DNA of 44,012 bases, taken from NCBI RefSeq assembly GCF_004122035.1, contig NZ_SAXA01000022.1, positions 1 to 44,012 of the forward strand, read 5' to 3'. Under the pieces are notes generated by a model. That model ran no database searches. It was given only the letters and a program-made list of their open reading frames with translations, and was not told the DNA's origin. This DNA is from Ancylomarina salipaludis (GTDB lineage Bacteria > Bacteroidota > Bacteroidia > Bacteroidales > Marinifilaceae). The first letter of the stretch is position 1, and each line of letters starts with the position of its first letter. Shown here piece after piece: positions 35,842-44,012 of this stretch. The position numbers and the translations under genes are program-made.

Positions 35842-36423
35842 TTATATCAAATCACAGGCATCTACAGGCATCCAATGCTTATCCTTTCCATCCCATTTCA
35901 CATTACATCCAATCGGATTTGTCAACGGTACAGAAATCGGTTTTCCGGCCAGGTACTCATCAATGGCTCTTTCCAAATCTCTAACCTGAACTTTAGATAT
36001 ATCTTTGGGGTTATCGACTGCACGCCCCGTATAAATCAATTTTCTTGCTTCATCAAAAAGATAAAAATGTGGCGTTCTTAAAGCTCCGTAAGCCTTCGCA
36101 ATCTCTTGCGTTTCGTCGTGCAAATACACCCACGGGAAATCGTATTCCTCCATCCTATCGACCATATGATCGTAATCATCCTCCTGGTAAGTATTAGCAG
36201 AATTGGAATTGATAGCCACGAACTCAACCCCATGCGGAATGTATTTATCAGCTATTGCACGCGTATCTTCATCAGAACCGATCACATAAGGACAGTGATT
36301 ACAAGTAAAAAAAACGACCAGCAATTTCGACGATTTAAAATCGGAAAGCTTGTATAAAATCCCGTCGGTTGCAGGCAATTTAAAATCTGGTGCTTTATCA
36401 GACAATTGTAAGGTAAATGCCAT
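35842..36423 (-). CDS. Thioredoxin-fold (AhpC/TSA-like) protein
   Basis: The 193-residue product has a redoxin fold: [19 protein letters not shown], then [14 protein letters not shown] with a CNHC active site (Cys41, Cys44), and later TPHFYLFD with the cis-Pro typical of thioredoxins. Residues after about 150 add a C-terminal extension with IGCNVKW and PVDACDL, each with one Cys. Proteins of this CNHCPY type are common and cytoplasmic; they are often called thioredoxin-family or peroxiredoxin-like, but the substrate is unknown. No signal peptide is present. It lies 95 bases downstream of the namZ-like gene on the same strand, so it is transcribed separately or as a distal gene. Confidence 0.9.
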   Translation of the reverse strand: MAFTLQLSDKAPDFKLPATDGILYKLSDFKSSKLLVVFFTCNHCPYVIGSDEDTRAIADKYIPHGVEFVAINSNSANTYQEDDYDHMVDRMEEYDFPWVYLHDETQEIAKAYGALRTPHFYLFDEARKLIYTGRAVDNPKDISKVQVRDLERAIDEYLAGKPISVPLTNPIGCNVKWDGKDKHWMPVDACDLI

Positions 36424-36518
36424 TTTCTTTAATTTTAGAATAAATAAGATTCAAGTTAAATATTATTCTTAAGGATTCTAAATTATGAGACTCAAATTTA
36501 AATAGCTTCCCAATATTT

Positions 36519-37712
36519 CTATTCATTTTCGGGATAAAGTAAATATTTCTGTCTTATCATCTTAAATTTATCAAGATTCCCCTGCCAGCTTTTTCGAATC
36601 TGATTTTCAGATTGTCCCTGAATAATCTGCTGACGTAATCCTTTAGTTCCAGCCAATTTTTCAAAAAATGTATTAAAAAATTGAGTTGAATCTTTCAATT
36701 CTGAATAGGCTTTCAAAAGAAAAGATAAATCCAACTGCTTTTTCAATCGAAAACTATCAATATTAATCGTCCTTAAATCTTCACCCTGGCAAACTCGACC
36801 TTTAAACTTTGGATTTTTACTCGCACCGGGAATACTTCTGGGTTTAAACTCAAATTTAGTCTTATTCATTTTCGGGTGTCCATAAATTTGGAAAGGATAA
36901 TCGGTTCCCCGACCTGCACTCATAACGGTCCCTTCAAAAAAGCAGAGCGAAGGATAAAGTTGAATCGCTTGATAGTTTGGCAAATTTGGTGAAGGTTTTA
37001 CAGGCAATTCATATCTCGAGTTTCTTGTCCAGTTTTCACAAGGGACAACAGTCAATTGACATTGGATTCCATTTTTCAACCACTTTTCACCATTTATCAT
37101 CAAAGCATATTCTCCAATGGTCATTCCATAAACAATAGGCACAGAGTGCAAACCAACAAACGATTTACAGTCCGATTCCAGAACGGGTCCATCAATATAA
37201 TGTGCATTCGGATTCGGTCGATCCAAAACTAATAAAGGAACTTGATTCTCAGCACAAGCCTCCATCACATAATGCAAGGTCGATAGATAGGTATAAAATC
37301 GTACCCCAACATCCTGCAAATCGAAAACAACCATATCGACACCTTTTAAATCGTCAGGATAAGGTTTTTTGTGTTTGCCATACAACGATACAATAGGCCG
37401 CTTTGTTTTCGGATCGATACCATCCATTACTTTTTCTCCAGCATCAACATTTCCTCTAAAGCCATGTTCGGGGCTAAAGATTTTTATCAAATTTATATTT
37501 TTTGACAAAAGAAAATCCACCAGATGATCACCTCCAACCAAAGAAGCCTGATTCGCAACAAGCGCAACCTTTTTACCTTTCAATATTGACTGATAAGTCG
37601 AAAAACATTCAGCTGCAGGCCTAATTTTATCGGCTTTATTCTGTGAGCAGGCCGTTTGTAAAATCAAAAAACATAAAATAAATGTTAAGAGTTTGGCTTT
37701 GTTTCGTAGCAT
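36519..37712 (-). CDS. namZ: NamZ-like exo-beta-N-acetylmuramidase lipoprotein (DUF1343)
   Basis: From the ATG at 37712 the product is 397 residues. A lipoprotein signal ends LQTAC with Cys22. The rest matches DUF1343: KVALVANQASLVGGDHLVDFL, FSPEHGFRGNVDAGEKV, DLQDVGVRFYTYLSTL and LDRPNPNAHYIDGPV. DUF1343 proteins related to NamZ remove terminal N-acetylmuramic acid from peptidoglycan fragments, so a role in cell-wall recycling is likely; the activity of this one is inferred. The longer start at 37874 runs back into the divergent permease gene and has no signal peptide at its start, so I reject it. Confidence 0.9.
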   Translation of the reverse strand: MLRNKAKLLTFILCFLILQTACSQNKADKIRPAAECFSTYQSILKGKKVALVANQASLVGGDHLVDFLLSKNINLIKIFSPEHGFRGNVDAGEKVMDGIDPKTKRPIVSLYGKHKKPYPDDLKGVDMVVFDLQDVGVRFYTYLSTLHYVMEACAENQVPLLVLDRPNPNAHYIDGPVLESDCKSFVGLHSVPIVYGMTIGEYALMINGEKWLKNGIQCQLTVVPCENWTRNSRYELPVKPSPNLPNYQAIQLYPSLCFFEGTVMSAGRGTDYPFQIYGHPKMNKTKFEFKPRSIPGASKNPKFKGRVCQGEDLRTINIDSFRLKKQLDLSFLLKAYSELKDSTQFFNTFFEKLAGTKGLRQQIIQGQSENQIRKSWQGNLDKFKMIRQKYLLYPENE

Positions 37713-37839
37713 TCTTCTAATTTTAGATTTAGTAAGTGTGAAATTACTATTTTTGTATCTAACACAATTAGCAATTAAATTATTATTAACACTTAAGGGT
37801 AGTTGATTTTTAAAATAATCTCTGATAAAAATTATTGAT
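37713..37839. promoter_or_regulatory. Divergent promoter region between namZ and the LolC/E-type permease gene
   Basis: The 127 bases separate the two divergent starts and must hold both promoters. The DNA is AT-rich and I see no strong dyad. Confidence 0.4.
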
Positions 37840-39084
37840 TTGAATTTAGAACTACACATTGCCAGAAAAATCACCTACCAGAATAAATCTGACCGCCAGA
37901 TTTCTCGTCCTATTATTAGCATTGCGACTCTGGGAATTGCCCTTGGATTATCAGTGATGATTCTTGCAATTGCTATTGTTACGGGGTTTAAAGCTGGTAT
38001 TACCGAAAAACTGACCGGGTTTGGATCTCACATTCAGATCAGTAATTACGACAATAATAGCTCCTTTGAAACCTATCCCATTGATAAAAATCTGATTCCT
38101 ATAGATCAATTGGAACAAGTTGAAGGCATTAAACACATACAAACCTACGCCACAAAACCCGGCATAATCAAAACCGAAAACGAGATTCAAGGTGTGGTTC
38201 TCAGTGGAGCTTCTCAAAATTACGATTGGGCATTTTTTAAAGACAAGTTGGTTGAAGGAGAAATAATCGATATGCTTCCTTCAGTTAAAAGCAACGATAT
38301 CCTTATCTCGGAAAAACTGGCTAAACTACTCCACTTAAAATTAGGCGAAAAGCTCACCTTGTACTTTGTTCAGCAACCTGTTCGGACGCGTCGTTTTACA
38401 ATCAAAGGCATCTATAACTCTGGAATGGACGAATTCGATAAGCTCTTTGTGATTTGTGACATGCGTCATATTCAAAAATTAAATAACTGGACAGACAATC
38501 AGGTAAGTGGTATTGAAATCACTTTGGATGATTTTAAAGATTTGGAAGAAACTAAAGAACTTATTAGCGACAATGTAGCTGGTATATTCACAGATGATGG
38601 GTCGACATTCAAAGTCAGAAGTGTCAAACAAAAATACCCTCAAATTTTTAACTGGCTCGAAATGCTCGATCTGAATGTTTGGATTATTCTGGCCTTAATG
38701 ATTCTGGTTGCAGGCTTCAATATGGTTTCAGGCTTACTAATTATTATTCTTGAGAAAACTAATATGATCGGTATTCTAAAAGCTCTGGGTACTGACAATT
38801 GGTCGGTTCGGAAAATATTTTTGTATCAATCAGCAATGATTATAGGAAAAGGGATGATTCTGGGAAATCTGATTGGAATCGGAATTTGCCTGATTCAATA
38901 TCACTTTCAGCTAATTAGTCTCGATCCTGTCAATTATTATCTCGATACAGTCCCTATAAACCTAAATATTATCCATCTTCTTCTATTAAATATAGGAACA
39001 CTTATTGCGACCGTAAGCATGTTGATTGTTCCCTCGTATTGGATTACCAGAATTACTCCAAGTAAAGCGATAAGATTTGACTAA
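37840..39084 (+). CDS. LolC/E-type ABC transporter permease
   Basis: The 414-residue product has the MacB/LolC permease layout: helix 1 at about 24-48, a large periplasmic domain at 50-275, then three helices near 280-305, 325-350 and 378-402. The opening MNLELHIARKITYQNKSDRQ is typical. It would form part of a complex that extracts lipoproteins from the inner membrane for transfer to LolA; the ATPase LolD is not in this window. The start is a TTG: no ATG precedes it in frame and MNLELHIARK is the expected N-terminus. It is divergent from namZ and is followed by the Nudix gene on the same strand. Confidence 0.88.
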   Translation: MNLELHIARKITYQNKSDRQISRPIISIATLGIALGLSVMILAIAIVTGFKAGITEKLTGFGSHIQISNYDNNSSFETYPIDKNLIPIDQLEQVEGIKHIQTYATKPGIIKTENEIQGVVLSGASQNYDWAFFKDKLVEGEIIDMLPSVKSNDILISEKLAKLLHLKLGEKLTLYFVQQPVRTRRFTIKGIYNSGMDEFDKLFVICDMRHIQKLNNWTDNQVSGIEITLDDFKDLEETKELISDNVAGIFTDDGSTFKVRSVKQKYPQIFNWLEMLDLNVWIILALMILVAGFNMVSGLLIIILEKTNMIGILKALGTDNWSVRKIFLYQSAMIIGKGMILGNLIGIGICLIQYHFQLISLDPVNYYLDTVPINLNIIHLLLLNIGTLIATVSMLIVPSYWITRITPSKAIRFD

Positions 39085-39210
39085 ATTACGATTCAATTAT
39101 TGAATATTTTAATCAATATCAAGTCTCACACGTATAAATTATTCCTTACAGACAGAAGTTTGAATTGAGCTTTTCAGTATATTTAATGGTTGTTTAAAAT
39201 ACCTTTAGAT

Positions 39211-39870
39211 ATGATACATCCCAATTCGATAAATAATATAGAGCAGTTTGTAGAAGATTTCATCAAAGAAATTCAGAATGGATTACCAGGAAGCAGAGCA
39301 CAACAAAAAATGTCACCTTCCATACGTAATCATTCCAATAAAAAAAACGACCCTAATTTAGCCAGAGACAGTAGTGTGCTCATTCTTTTTTATCAAAAAG
39401 GTGATAAACTATACTTTCCACTTATAAAACGAAGCAATGGCGATCACAACCATAGTGGGCAAATTAGTCTTCCGGGAGGTAAATATGAGCTTAGTGATAA
39501 AAATTTGGTTAATACAGCTATCAGGGAAACGGAAGAAGAACTCGGTCTTTGCGGTGACAAAATACATATTATTGGGCCTATTACCGGCTTGTATATACCA
39601 ATCAGTAATTTTCAAGTTCAACCCATAGTCGGGTATTACGAAGGATTACCCCAATTCAAAGCTGATAATTTTGAAGTCCATCAAATAATTGAAACCGATA
39701 TTCAGGAATTATTCAGAAATGATAACAAACATGAAGAAATAATTCATAAAAATGGCTTTGAAATTAAAGCCCCTTACTACGAAGTCAAAGGTCATAAACT
39801 TTGGGGAGCAACCGCTATGATTATTTCAGAACTCGAAGAATTACTCAAGCGAGCTAATCTCATCGAGTGA
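39211..39870 (+). CDS. Nudix hydrolase, CoA pyrophosphatase-like
   Basis: From the ATG at 39211 the product is 219 residues. LPGSRAQQKMSP in the first third and the extended Nudix box LPGGKYELSDKNLVNTAIRE followed by TEEELGL match the NudL/Nudt7 branch that cleaves coenzyme A and its esters. The REXXEE core binds Mg2+. Substrate assignment is by family only. A TTG at 39190 could add seven residues; the ATG is the safer start. The last 30 bases overlap the 3' end of the convergent mltF-like gene, so the two transcripts share complementary ends. Confidence 0.88.
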   Translation: MIHPNSINNIEQFVEDFIKEIQNGLPGSRAQQKMSPSIRNHSNKKNDPNLARDSSVLILFYQKGDKLYFPLIKRSNGDHNHSGQISLPGGKYELSDKNLVNTAIRETEEELGLCGDKIHIIGPITGLYIPISNFQVQPIVGYYEGLPQFKADNFEVHQIIETDIQELFRNDNKHEEIIHKNGFEIKAPYYEVKGHKLWGATAMIISELEELLKRANLIE

Positions 39871-41277
39871 GACCGTATTTTTATAATGCTCATAAATAGA
39901 TAAAACATTATTCACATACTTGTACGGCTCTTCACCACGACAATACCCATATCTCACAACCGGATCTTTATAGAATTCCGGTTTTGATTTATTTAAAAGA
40001 TAATACTCTACGCTACCTTTCCATAAATCCGGATCCTGACCATTTTTTTTAGCTAGTCTTCTGGCATCAAGAATGTGGCCTAATCCAACATTATAAGCTG
40101 CCAGCATAAATTTTAATTTGTCCTTTTTGTCAATTAAAATTTTATCCAGTCGACGACTTAAATATTTAAGATGCTTCACACCTGCATTTATGTTTTCCTC
40201 TGGTTTTGAATCTTCATCTACATTGTAACGGAAAGCCGTTTCAGGCATCAGCTGCATTAAACCAAAGGCTCCAACCCACGACTTGGCATCGGGATTAAAA
40301 TGAGACTCCTGAGAAATCAAAGCTGATAACAATCTCCAGTCCCAATCAATCAATTTGGAGTCCTTTTTAATGAGTTCATCATATTTAGAGATCTTACCCG
40401 ATTTTAGGGTAAAATATTCACTTTTATGACGCTTTTCAATTCGTGGACTTAAGAAATATTTACGATAAATCTGATTATACCTTGCACTCCCTTTAAAACC
40501 CTTTAGCCATTGATTAATCGCTTCCGTCAATTCATCACTCCCTTTTCTCAGAGCCCAGGCCATATCCTGAGGAAAACTAATCTCCGTTTCGATATCGATA
40601 TTGGGATAATAGTTTGTATTAACAACAGCCACATTCTGATCGGCAATCGTATAATCAATCTCGTCATTAGCAACCTTTTCAATCAATTCTTCTACTTCAA
40701 TATTTTCCTCTTTCTCAATATGAATTGAACGACCAATCTCCTTAGATAAGTTATTCAGCCTTTCCACATAAGCAGAAGCTTGTTGAACATGAATCAATTT
40801 ATCACCAAGTTCGAGTTGATTTCTTACAACGGATACAGAATCGTTCACACTGGCTTTACGCTGAATTAAAACTTGTTTTGATTGACTATGAGGCAAAGTG
40901 AAATTAAAGCGTTCTTTTCTGTCTTGAGTAATGGACAGATTCATACCAATAAGATCAATATCACCATTTTCCAAGTTTGCAAATGCCGATGAAAGGTCAT
41001 TTTCAACATTTAATTCCAGTTTCACATCCAAGTGTTCAGCAAGTGCTTTCAATAATTCATACTGAAATCCCATTGCCCGACCCTTATAAATGAAATAGTT
41101 GGTCGAATTGTAATCAGTGCTCACTCTTAATTTCCCACGAAGTTTAATATGCTTAAGTCCAAGCACAGTCTTATCTGGCTGACGTAGTCGTATCGTTTGT
41201 CGATTGTGATTACACGTCTGCAAGAAGATCATGAGTATCAGAGGAATGATTAACTTTATATATTTAAATTTAAACAT
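39841..41277 (-). CDS. mltF: MltF-like membrane-bound lytic transglycosylase
   Basis: From the ATG at 41277 the product is 478 residues. A lipoprotein signal ends FLQTC with Cys22. Residues 45-270 form an SBP_bac_3 periplasmic binding domain (GKLRVSTDYNSTNYFIYKGR, then GFQYELLKALAEHL and DLIGMNLSITQDRKERFNFT). Residues 310-450 form an SLT lysozyme-like domain with ISQESHFNP, where the Glu is catalytic, then GAFGLMQLMPETA and MLAAYNVG. MltF cleaves peptidoglycan glycan strands and its first domain senses muropeptides. The upstream start at 41328 adds 17 residues ahead of the signal peptide and is less likely. It lies 89 bases downstream of the porin gene. Confidence 0.94.
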   Translation of the reverse strand: MFKFKYIKLIIPLILMIFLQTCNHNRQTIRLRQPDKTVLGLKHIKLRGKLRVSTDYNSTNYFIYKGRAMGFQYELLKALAEHLDVKLELNVENDLSSAFANLENGDIDLIGMNLSITQDRKERFNFTLPHSQSKQVLIQRKASVNDSVSVVRNQLELGDKLIHVQQASAYVERLNNLSKEIGRSIHIEKEENIEVEELIEKVANDEIDYTIADQNVAVVNTNYYPNIDIETEISFPQDMAWALRKGSDELTEAINQWLKGFKGSARYNQIYRKYFLSPRIEKRHKSEYFTLKSGKISKYDELIKKDSKLIDWDWRLLSALISQESHFNPDAKSWVGAFGLMQLMPETAFRYNVDEDSKPEENINAGVKHLKYLSRRLDKILIDKKDKLKFMLAAYNVGLGHILDARRLAKKNGQDPDLWKGSVEYYLLNKSKPEFYKDPVVRYGYCRGEEPYKYVNNVLSIYEHYKNTVSLDEISSLE

Positions 41278-41366
41278 ATGAATTTTCTTACCGTTATTTA
41301 AATTAAAAAAAAACGGGTACCTAACCAAAAAACGACATGTCCGTTGGTCAAAATATTATGCTATTC

Positions 41367-43355
41367 CTAATCGTAGAAAGTCCATCGCAATCCATATTTA
41401 AGCATACCTGGATTGATTGGATAATGAAGAGAGCTGAAGTAGTTTTGACTACCCATCTTAGCATTTAAGTGTTCGTACATGATAAATATACGTGTACGCT
41501 TAATTCTAAAATTGAAATACAGATCAACTTTTGGATAATCACCTAATTCTCGCTCTTTTTGCAAGAAGAATTGTCCAGTTGATGGCATGTAATTCGGAAC
41601 GTTAAATGAAGTATTGTAATAAACAGAGAAACCTGCTTGTATGTCTAAGGCACCATTAAAAAATGTGTTTGAATAATAATTATTACTGTAGACTGAAAGA
41701 TCCGGTAAAGGCAGGATATCTTCGTTAGAGCTCTTCTGCCCTACGATTTTCTGACTTAGTGTAAACTTTCCTAATCTAAAATCTTTCTCAAGATAAGCCG
41801 TTGCAACCTGAATAGACTTGCTTTCCCGAGAAACTAATGTATCGTAACCAAAATAAGTGTAATTCTCAATATTATTGATCTGGCCACCTATCTTAAATCC
41901 GTATTTCTTTATTTGATATTCTAATCCAAGAGCTAATTCATTGCTTTTACCCAAATTTAAAGACCATTGCTGATGATTGCCATAATATTGTTCCATCAAA
42001 AAATCAGGTCTCTTAGATTTAATCTGAGACGTAATTTTTAATTGATGTCTGTTAACCGTATCGCCAAATTGATAAGTCATATCACCATCAAGTTGGTAGT
42101 CGTTTTGATTATACCCTTCGGCAACGTAGTTTCCCGAAAATTTCCAATTCCAATTTTCACCCGTCTGGCGAAAAATACTTGTCATTAATTGGGTATTATG
42201 GATATTCTTGTCTTTCTGAGAATATTGGTTCTCGCCAACAGGCAAGCGAAGGTTATAAGTAGATAATTCATTTAATAAACCTAAACGTGCCCCAAAACTC
42301 AATTTCTTATTCTGATTCTCATTAAAAATTAAATGAAAACCATTGGTCAGCATCTTAAGTGATGTTTCGTCGGCGCTTGTACTATTATTCAAATAGGTAT
42401 TTGTAAAGAAATCAGGATTAACAGCTGATTCCTTAAACTTTCGATTATCTGATTCGAAATTCAATTCATGAACCACTCTAACAGGATAAATTTGAGTGGT
42501 ATCAGCGCCTGTGATAAGCTCCTTAGCCACTCCCAAATTGTAATATTGATTGGCAACAAAATTAAAGTTAGCTAACTTATTCTTCGTTTCAGACAACTGC
42601 ACTCTAACATTCTCAGGATCGATAACGGTGTCGCTAATTTGTTTGTCGTCGCTAACGCCACCATTTTCGTTAACATCAATCTTATTCTGATTCAATACAA
42701 AATGAGCACCATATCGGCCCTTTTCGTAACTCGAAAACAAATTGAAATCGTAAAGTTTTGTTTTTTGATTTTGATATTGACCTTCACTCGAAATCAAATT
42801 AAAACTAATACCCACATTCCAAAACGGATTAATATTTTGGGTATGTAAAACTCGAAGTTTATTCTCTGCCTTATCCTTCGATCCAGCAGTTTCATAAAAG
42901 AAACTAGTAAAAGGTGTCGTCGTATTAAAAAATAGAATTTCATTGGGCATATTCATGTAAGCTTCAAAAGTATTGAAGAACATGAATGATTCATTACGAA
43001 CACGATCGATAAAAATATTACTCTGATAAGGTGAACCTAAATTTCCTAGATAGGAATTTGCAATACTTCTCTGATAAATTGGATTGAAATTATGGATATT
43101 CCCCAATAAAGTATCCACATGAAGGATGGATTTACGAGTTCCGTAATCTGATAGTCGCCAAGTATTGATGTGGGATTCAACGCTATTATAGCCTAGACTA
43201 TCCATCTCACTTTTCTCTCCATCACGCTTTACTCCATCAGGTCTCAAACCACGTTCTCCTTTGTTTCCTAACTTAAGAGAATTGATTTCAGTTTGTGCTG
43301 TCAAAGACGAGCTCAAGCACAGGGTAAATATGATTAATATGAAAATTTGTTTCAT
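41367..43355 (-). CDS. Putative outer-membrane porin (Porin_10-like)
   Basis: From the ATG at 43355 the product is 662 residues with a Sec signal peptide (ending LTAQ). The mature protein alternates short polar turns with amphipathic strands rich in Tyr, Phe and Asn, ending in a terminal aromatic strand (GLRWTFYD), as outer-membrane beta-barrels do. The opening with LRPDG, then SHINTWRLSDYGTRKSILHV and LGNLGSPYQSNIF, resembles the Bacteroidota putative porin family. The transported substrate is unknown. A TATATTTG element on the minus strand (43369 to 43362) lies only about seven bases before this ATG, so the leader would be extremely short. It may be cotranscribed with the mltF-like gene downstream. 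Confidence 0.87.
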   Translation of the reverse strand: MKQIFILIIFTLCLSSSLTAQTEINSLKLGNKGERGLRPDGVKRDGEKSEMDSLGYNSVESHINTWRLSDYGTRKSILHVDTLLGNIHNFNPIYQRSIANSYLGNLGSPYQSNIFIDRVRNESFMFFNTFEAYMNMPNEILFFNTTTPFTSFFYETAGSKDKAENKLRVLHTQNINPFWNVGISFNLISSEGQYQNQKTKLYDFNLFSSYEKGRYGAHFVLNQNKIDVNENGGVSDDKQISDTVIDPENVRVQLSETKNKLANFNFVANQYYNLGVAKELITGADTTQIYPVRVVHELNFESDNRKFKESAVNPDFFTNTYLNNSTSADETSLKMLTNGFHLIFNENQNKKLSFGARLGLLNELSTYNLRLPVGENQYSQKDKNIHNTQLMTSIFRQTGENWNWKFSGNYVAEGYNQNDYQLDGDMTYQFGDTVNRHQLKITSQIKSKRPDFLMEQYYGNHQQWSLNLGKSNELALGLEYQIKKYGFKIGGQINNIENYTYFGYDTLVSRESKSIQVATAYLEKDFRLGKFTLSQKIVGQKSSNEDILPLPDLSVYSNNYYSNTFFNGALDIQAGFSVYYNTSFNVPNYMPSTGQFFLQKERELGDYPKVDLYFNFRIKRTRIFIMYEHLNAKMGSQNYFSSLHYPINPGMLKYGLRWTFYD

Positions 43356-43644
43356 AGCCTGCAAATATAAGGAAAGTGTCAGTAAGAAAATTACTTTTTA
43401 ACAATTTATCGGTTAAAAAACATTAATACTTGACGAAAAGACGTAATAAACAGACGAAGTAAACAGGATAGATTGTGTTGCAAATCAAATAATTATCCGT
43501 AAAATTAATTTAACATTAAAAACAGGATACTTTAATAAAAATTCAAAATCAAATTACTAATATTAATGTAAAATACTAACTCCGGAGATTGAATTATTTG
43601 ATTCTTAGATTAAGGTATCACATTGTAATCCAAAATTAAGGGCA
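43356..43644. other. Intergenic region between the porin gene and the rRNA operon
   Basis: About 290 AT-rich bases without a visible gene, between the porin start and the rRNA terminator. Confidence 0.6.
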
Positions 43645-43682
43645 TAAAAAAAGCGTCTTACTCCGTTTGGAATAAGACGCTT
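43645..43682 (-). terminator. Terminator of the rRNA operon
   Basis: On the minus strand AAGCGTCTTATTCC pairs with GGAGTAAGACGCTT (one mismatch) and is followed by seven T. It lies directly after the 5S gene. Confidence 0.93.
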
Positions 43683-43686
43683 AAAA

Positions 43687-43795
43687 GTTGGCATCGACCT
43701 ACTCTCCCACCACTTGGCAGTACCATCGGCGCTAATGGGCTTAACTTCTCTGTTCGGGATGGGAAGAGGTGGAACCCCATTGCTATAGATACCTG
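43687..43795 (-). rRNA. rrf: 5S ribosomal RNA
   Basis: The minus strand carries the conserved 5S core GGGGTTCCACCTCTTCCCAT, CCGAACAGAGAAGTTAAGCCC and GGGAGAGTAGGTCG. The ends GGTATC and GATGCC pair to form helix I, which fixes the boundaries to within a few bases. It is followed by the operon terminator. Confidence 0.95.
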
Positions 43796-43904
43796 AAAAT
43801 CTTCAGTTATCAGCAGTGTTCACTAGCTGAAACAAATATCATAGACATATTGAAAAAAAAGTAGTTGTAATTTCAGCGAAGAATCCAACCATGGACCTCA
43901 GCAT

Positions 43905-44012
43905 TCATAAGCTTATGGGTAATTAGTACCACTCGACTTTGACATCACTGCCTTTACATCTGTGGCCTATCAACGTTGTCGTCTCCAACGACCCTTTAAA
44001 GAAATCTCATCT
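43905..44012 (-). rRNA. rrl: 23S ribosomal RNA, 3' end (partial)
   Basis: The minus strand shows the conserved last part of 23S rRNA, including ACGTTGATAGGCCACAG, GTGTAAAGGCAGTGATGTC and GAGTGGTACTAATTACCC. The gene continues past the window edge. The 3' end is placed near 43905 by comparison with typical 23S ends and may be off by some bases. A spacer of about 110 bases without a tRNA separates it from 5S. Confidence 0.93.

Noticed and set aside
37713-37874. N-terminal extension of the NamZ-like protein
   Set aside because: It would overlap the divergent permease gene and hide the lipoprotein signal peptide that starts at 37712.
43796-43904. tRNA gene in the 23S-5S spacer
   Set aside because: No cloverleaf or T-loop sequence is visible in the spacer.

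Overview
The window is a 44 kb piece of an AT-rich bacterial chromosome, almost certainly from Bacteroidota and most plausibly a marine, Marinilabiliales-like lineage (the phylum is well supported, the order is a guess). Evidence for the phylum: starts lack obvious Shine-Dalgarno sequences; several promoters fit the Bacteroidota TTG-N19-21-TAnnTTTG form; there are many lipoproteins, some with acidic residues right after the lipid cysteine; and families typical of the phylum occur (DUF4783-like, DUF3109, DUF4382, a Porin_10-like outer-membrane protein, an HMA-AraC fusion).

Layout. 1-7.8 kb: an HMA-AraC regulator cut by the window edge, a large lipoprotein of unknown function divergent from a LuxR-type regulator with an altered receiver, and small genes (DUF2284, DUF2059, DUF2007, ybaK, a nucleoside-recognition/Gate membrane protein). 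7.8-12 kb: glutamine synthetase behind a 577-bp leader, ung, a DUF4783-like protein and rlmH. 12.1-17.5 kb: a 1220-residue NtrY-like sensor kinase, tail to tail with a two-gene operon of a hemerythrin/RIC-like protein and a LuxR-type regulator whose receiver lacks its phospho-acceptor. The operon promoter has a dyad placed like a CRP/FNR class II site. 17.5-22.7 kb: GTPases der and era, a DUF4382 lipoprotein and an M20 dipeptidase; two near-identical terminators lie here.

22.7-24.5 kb is more AT-rich than its surroundings and holds a lipoprotein with a cysteine-rich, HD-containing C-terminal domain, followed three bases later by a small three-helix membrane protein. This is the most accessory-looking part of the window. 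24.5-36.5 kb returns to housekeeping genes: DUF3109, gpmI, an S41 protease lipoprotein, selD with a shortened yedF, rluB with a long disordered N-terminus, glmM, a secreted beta-propeller, a class I aminotransferase and a thioredoxin-fold protein. 36.5-43.4 kb is rich in envelope functions: NamZ-like muramidase, LolC/E-type permease, Nudix hydrolase, MltF-like lytic transglycosylase and a putative porin. The window ends in the 5S gene and the 3' end of the 23S gene of an rRNA operon on the minus strand.

Linked groups: hemerythrin plus regulator (probably nitrosative/oxidative or low-oxygen stress), selD plus yedF (selenium metabolism), and NamZ, MltF and glmM (peptidoglycan turnover and precursor supply). 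I saw no tRNA, CRISPR array, insertion sequence or prophage.
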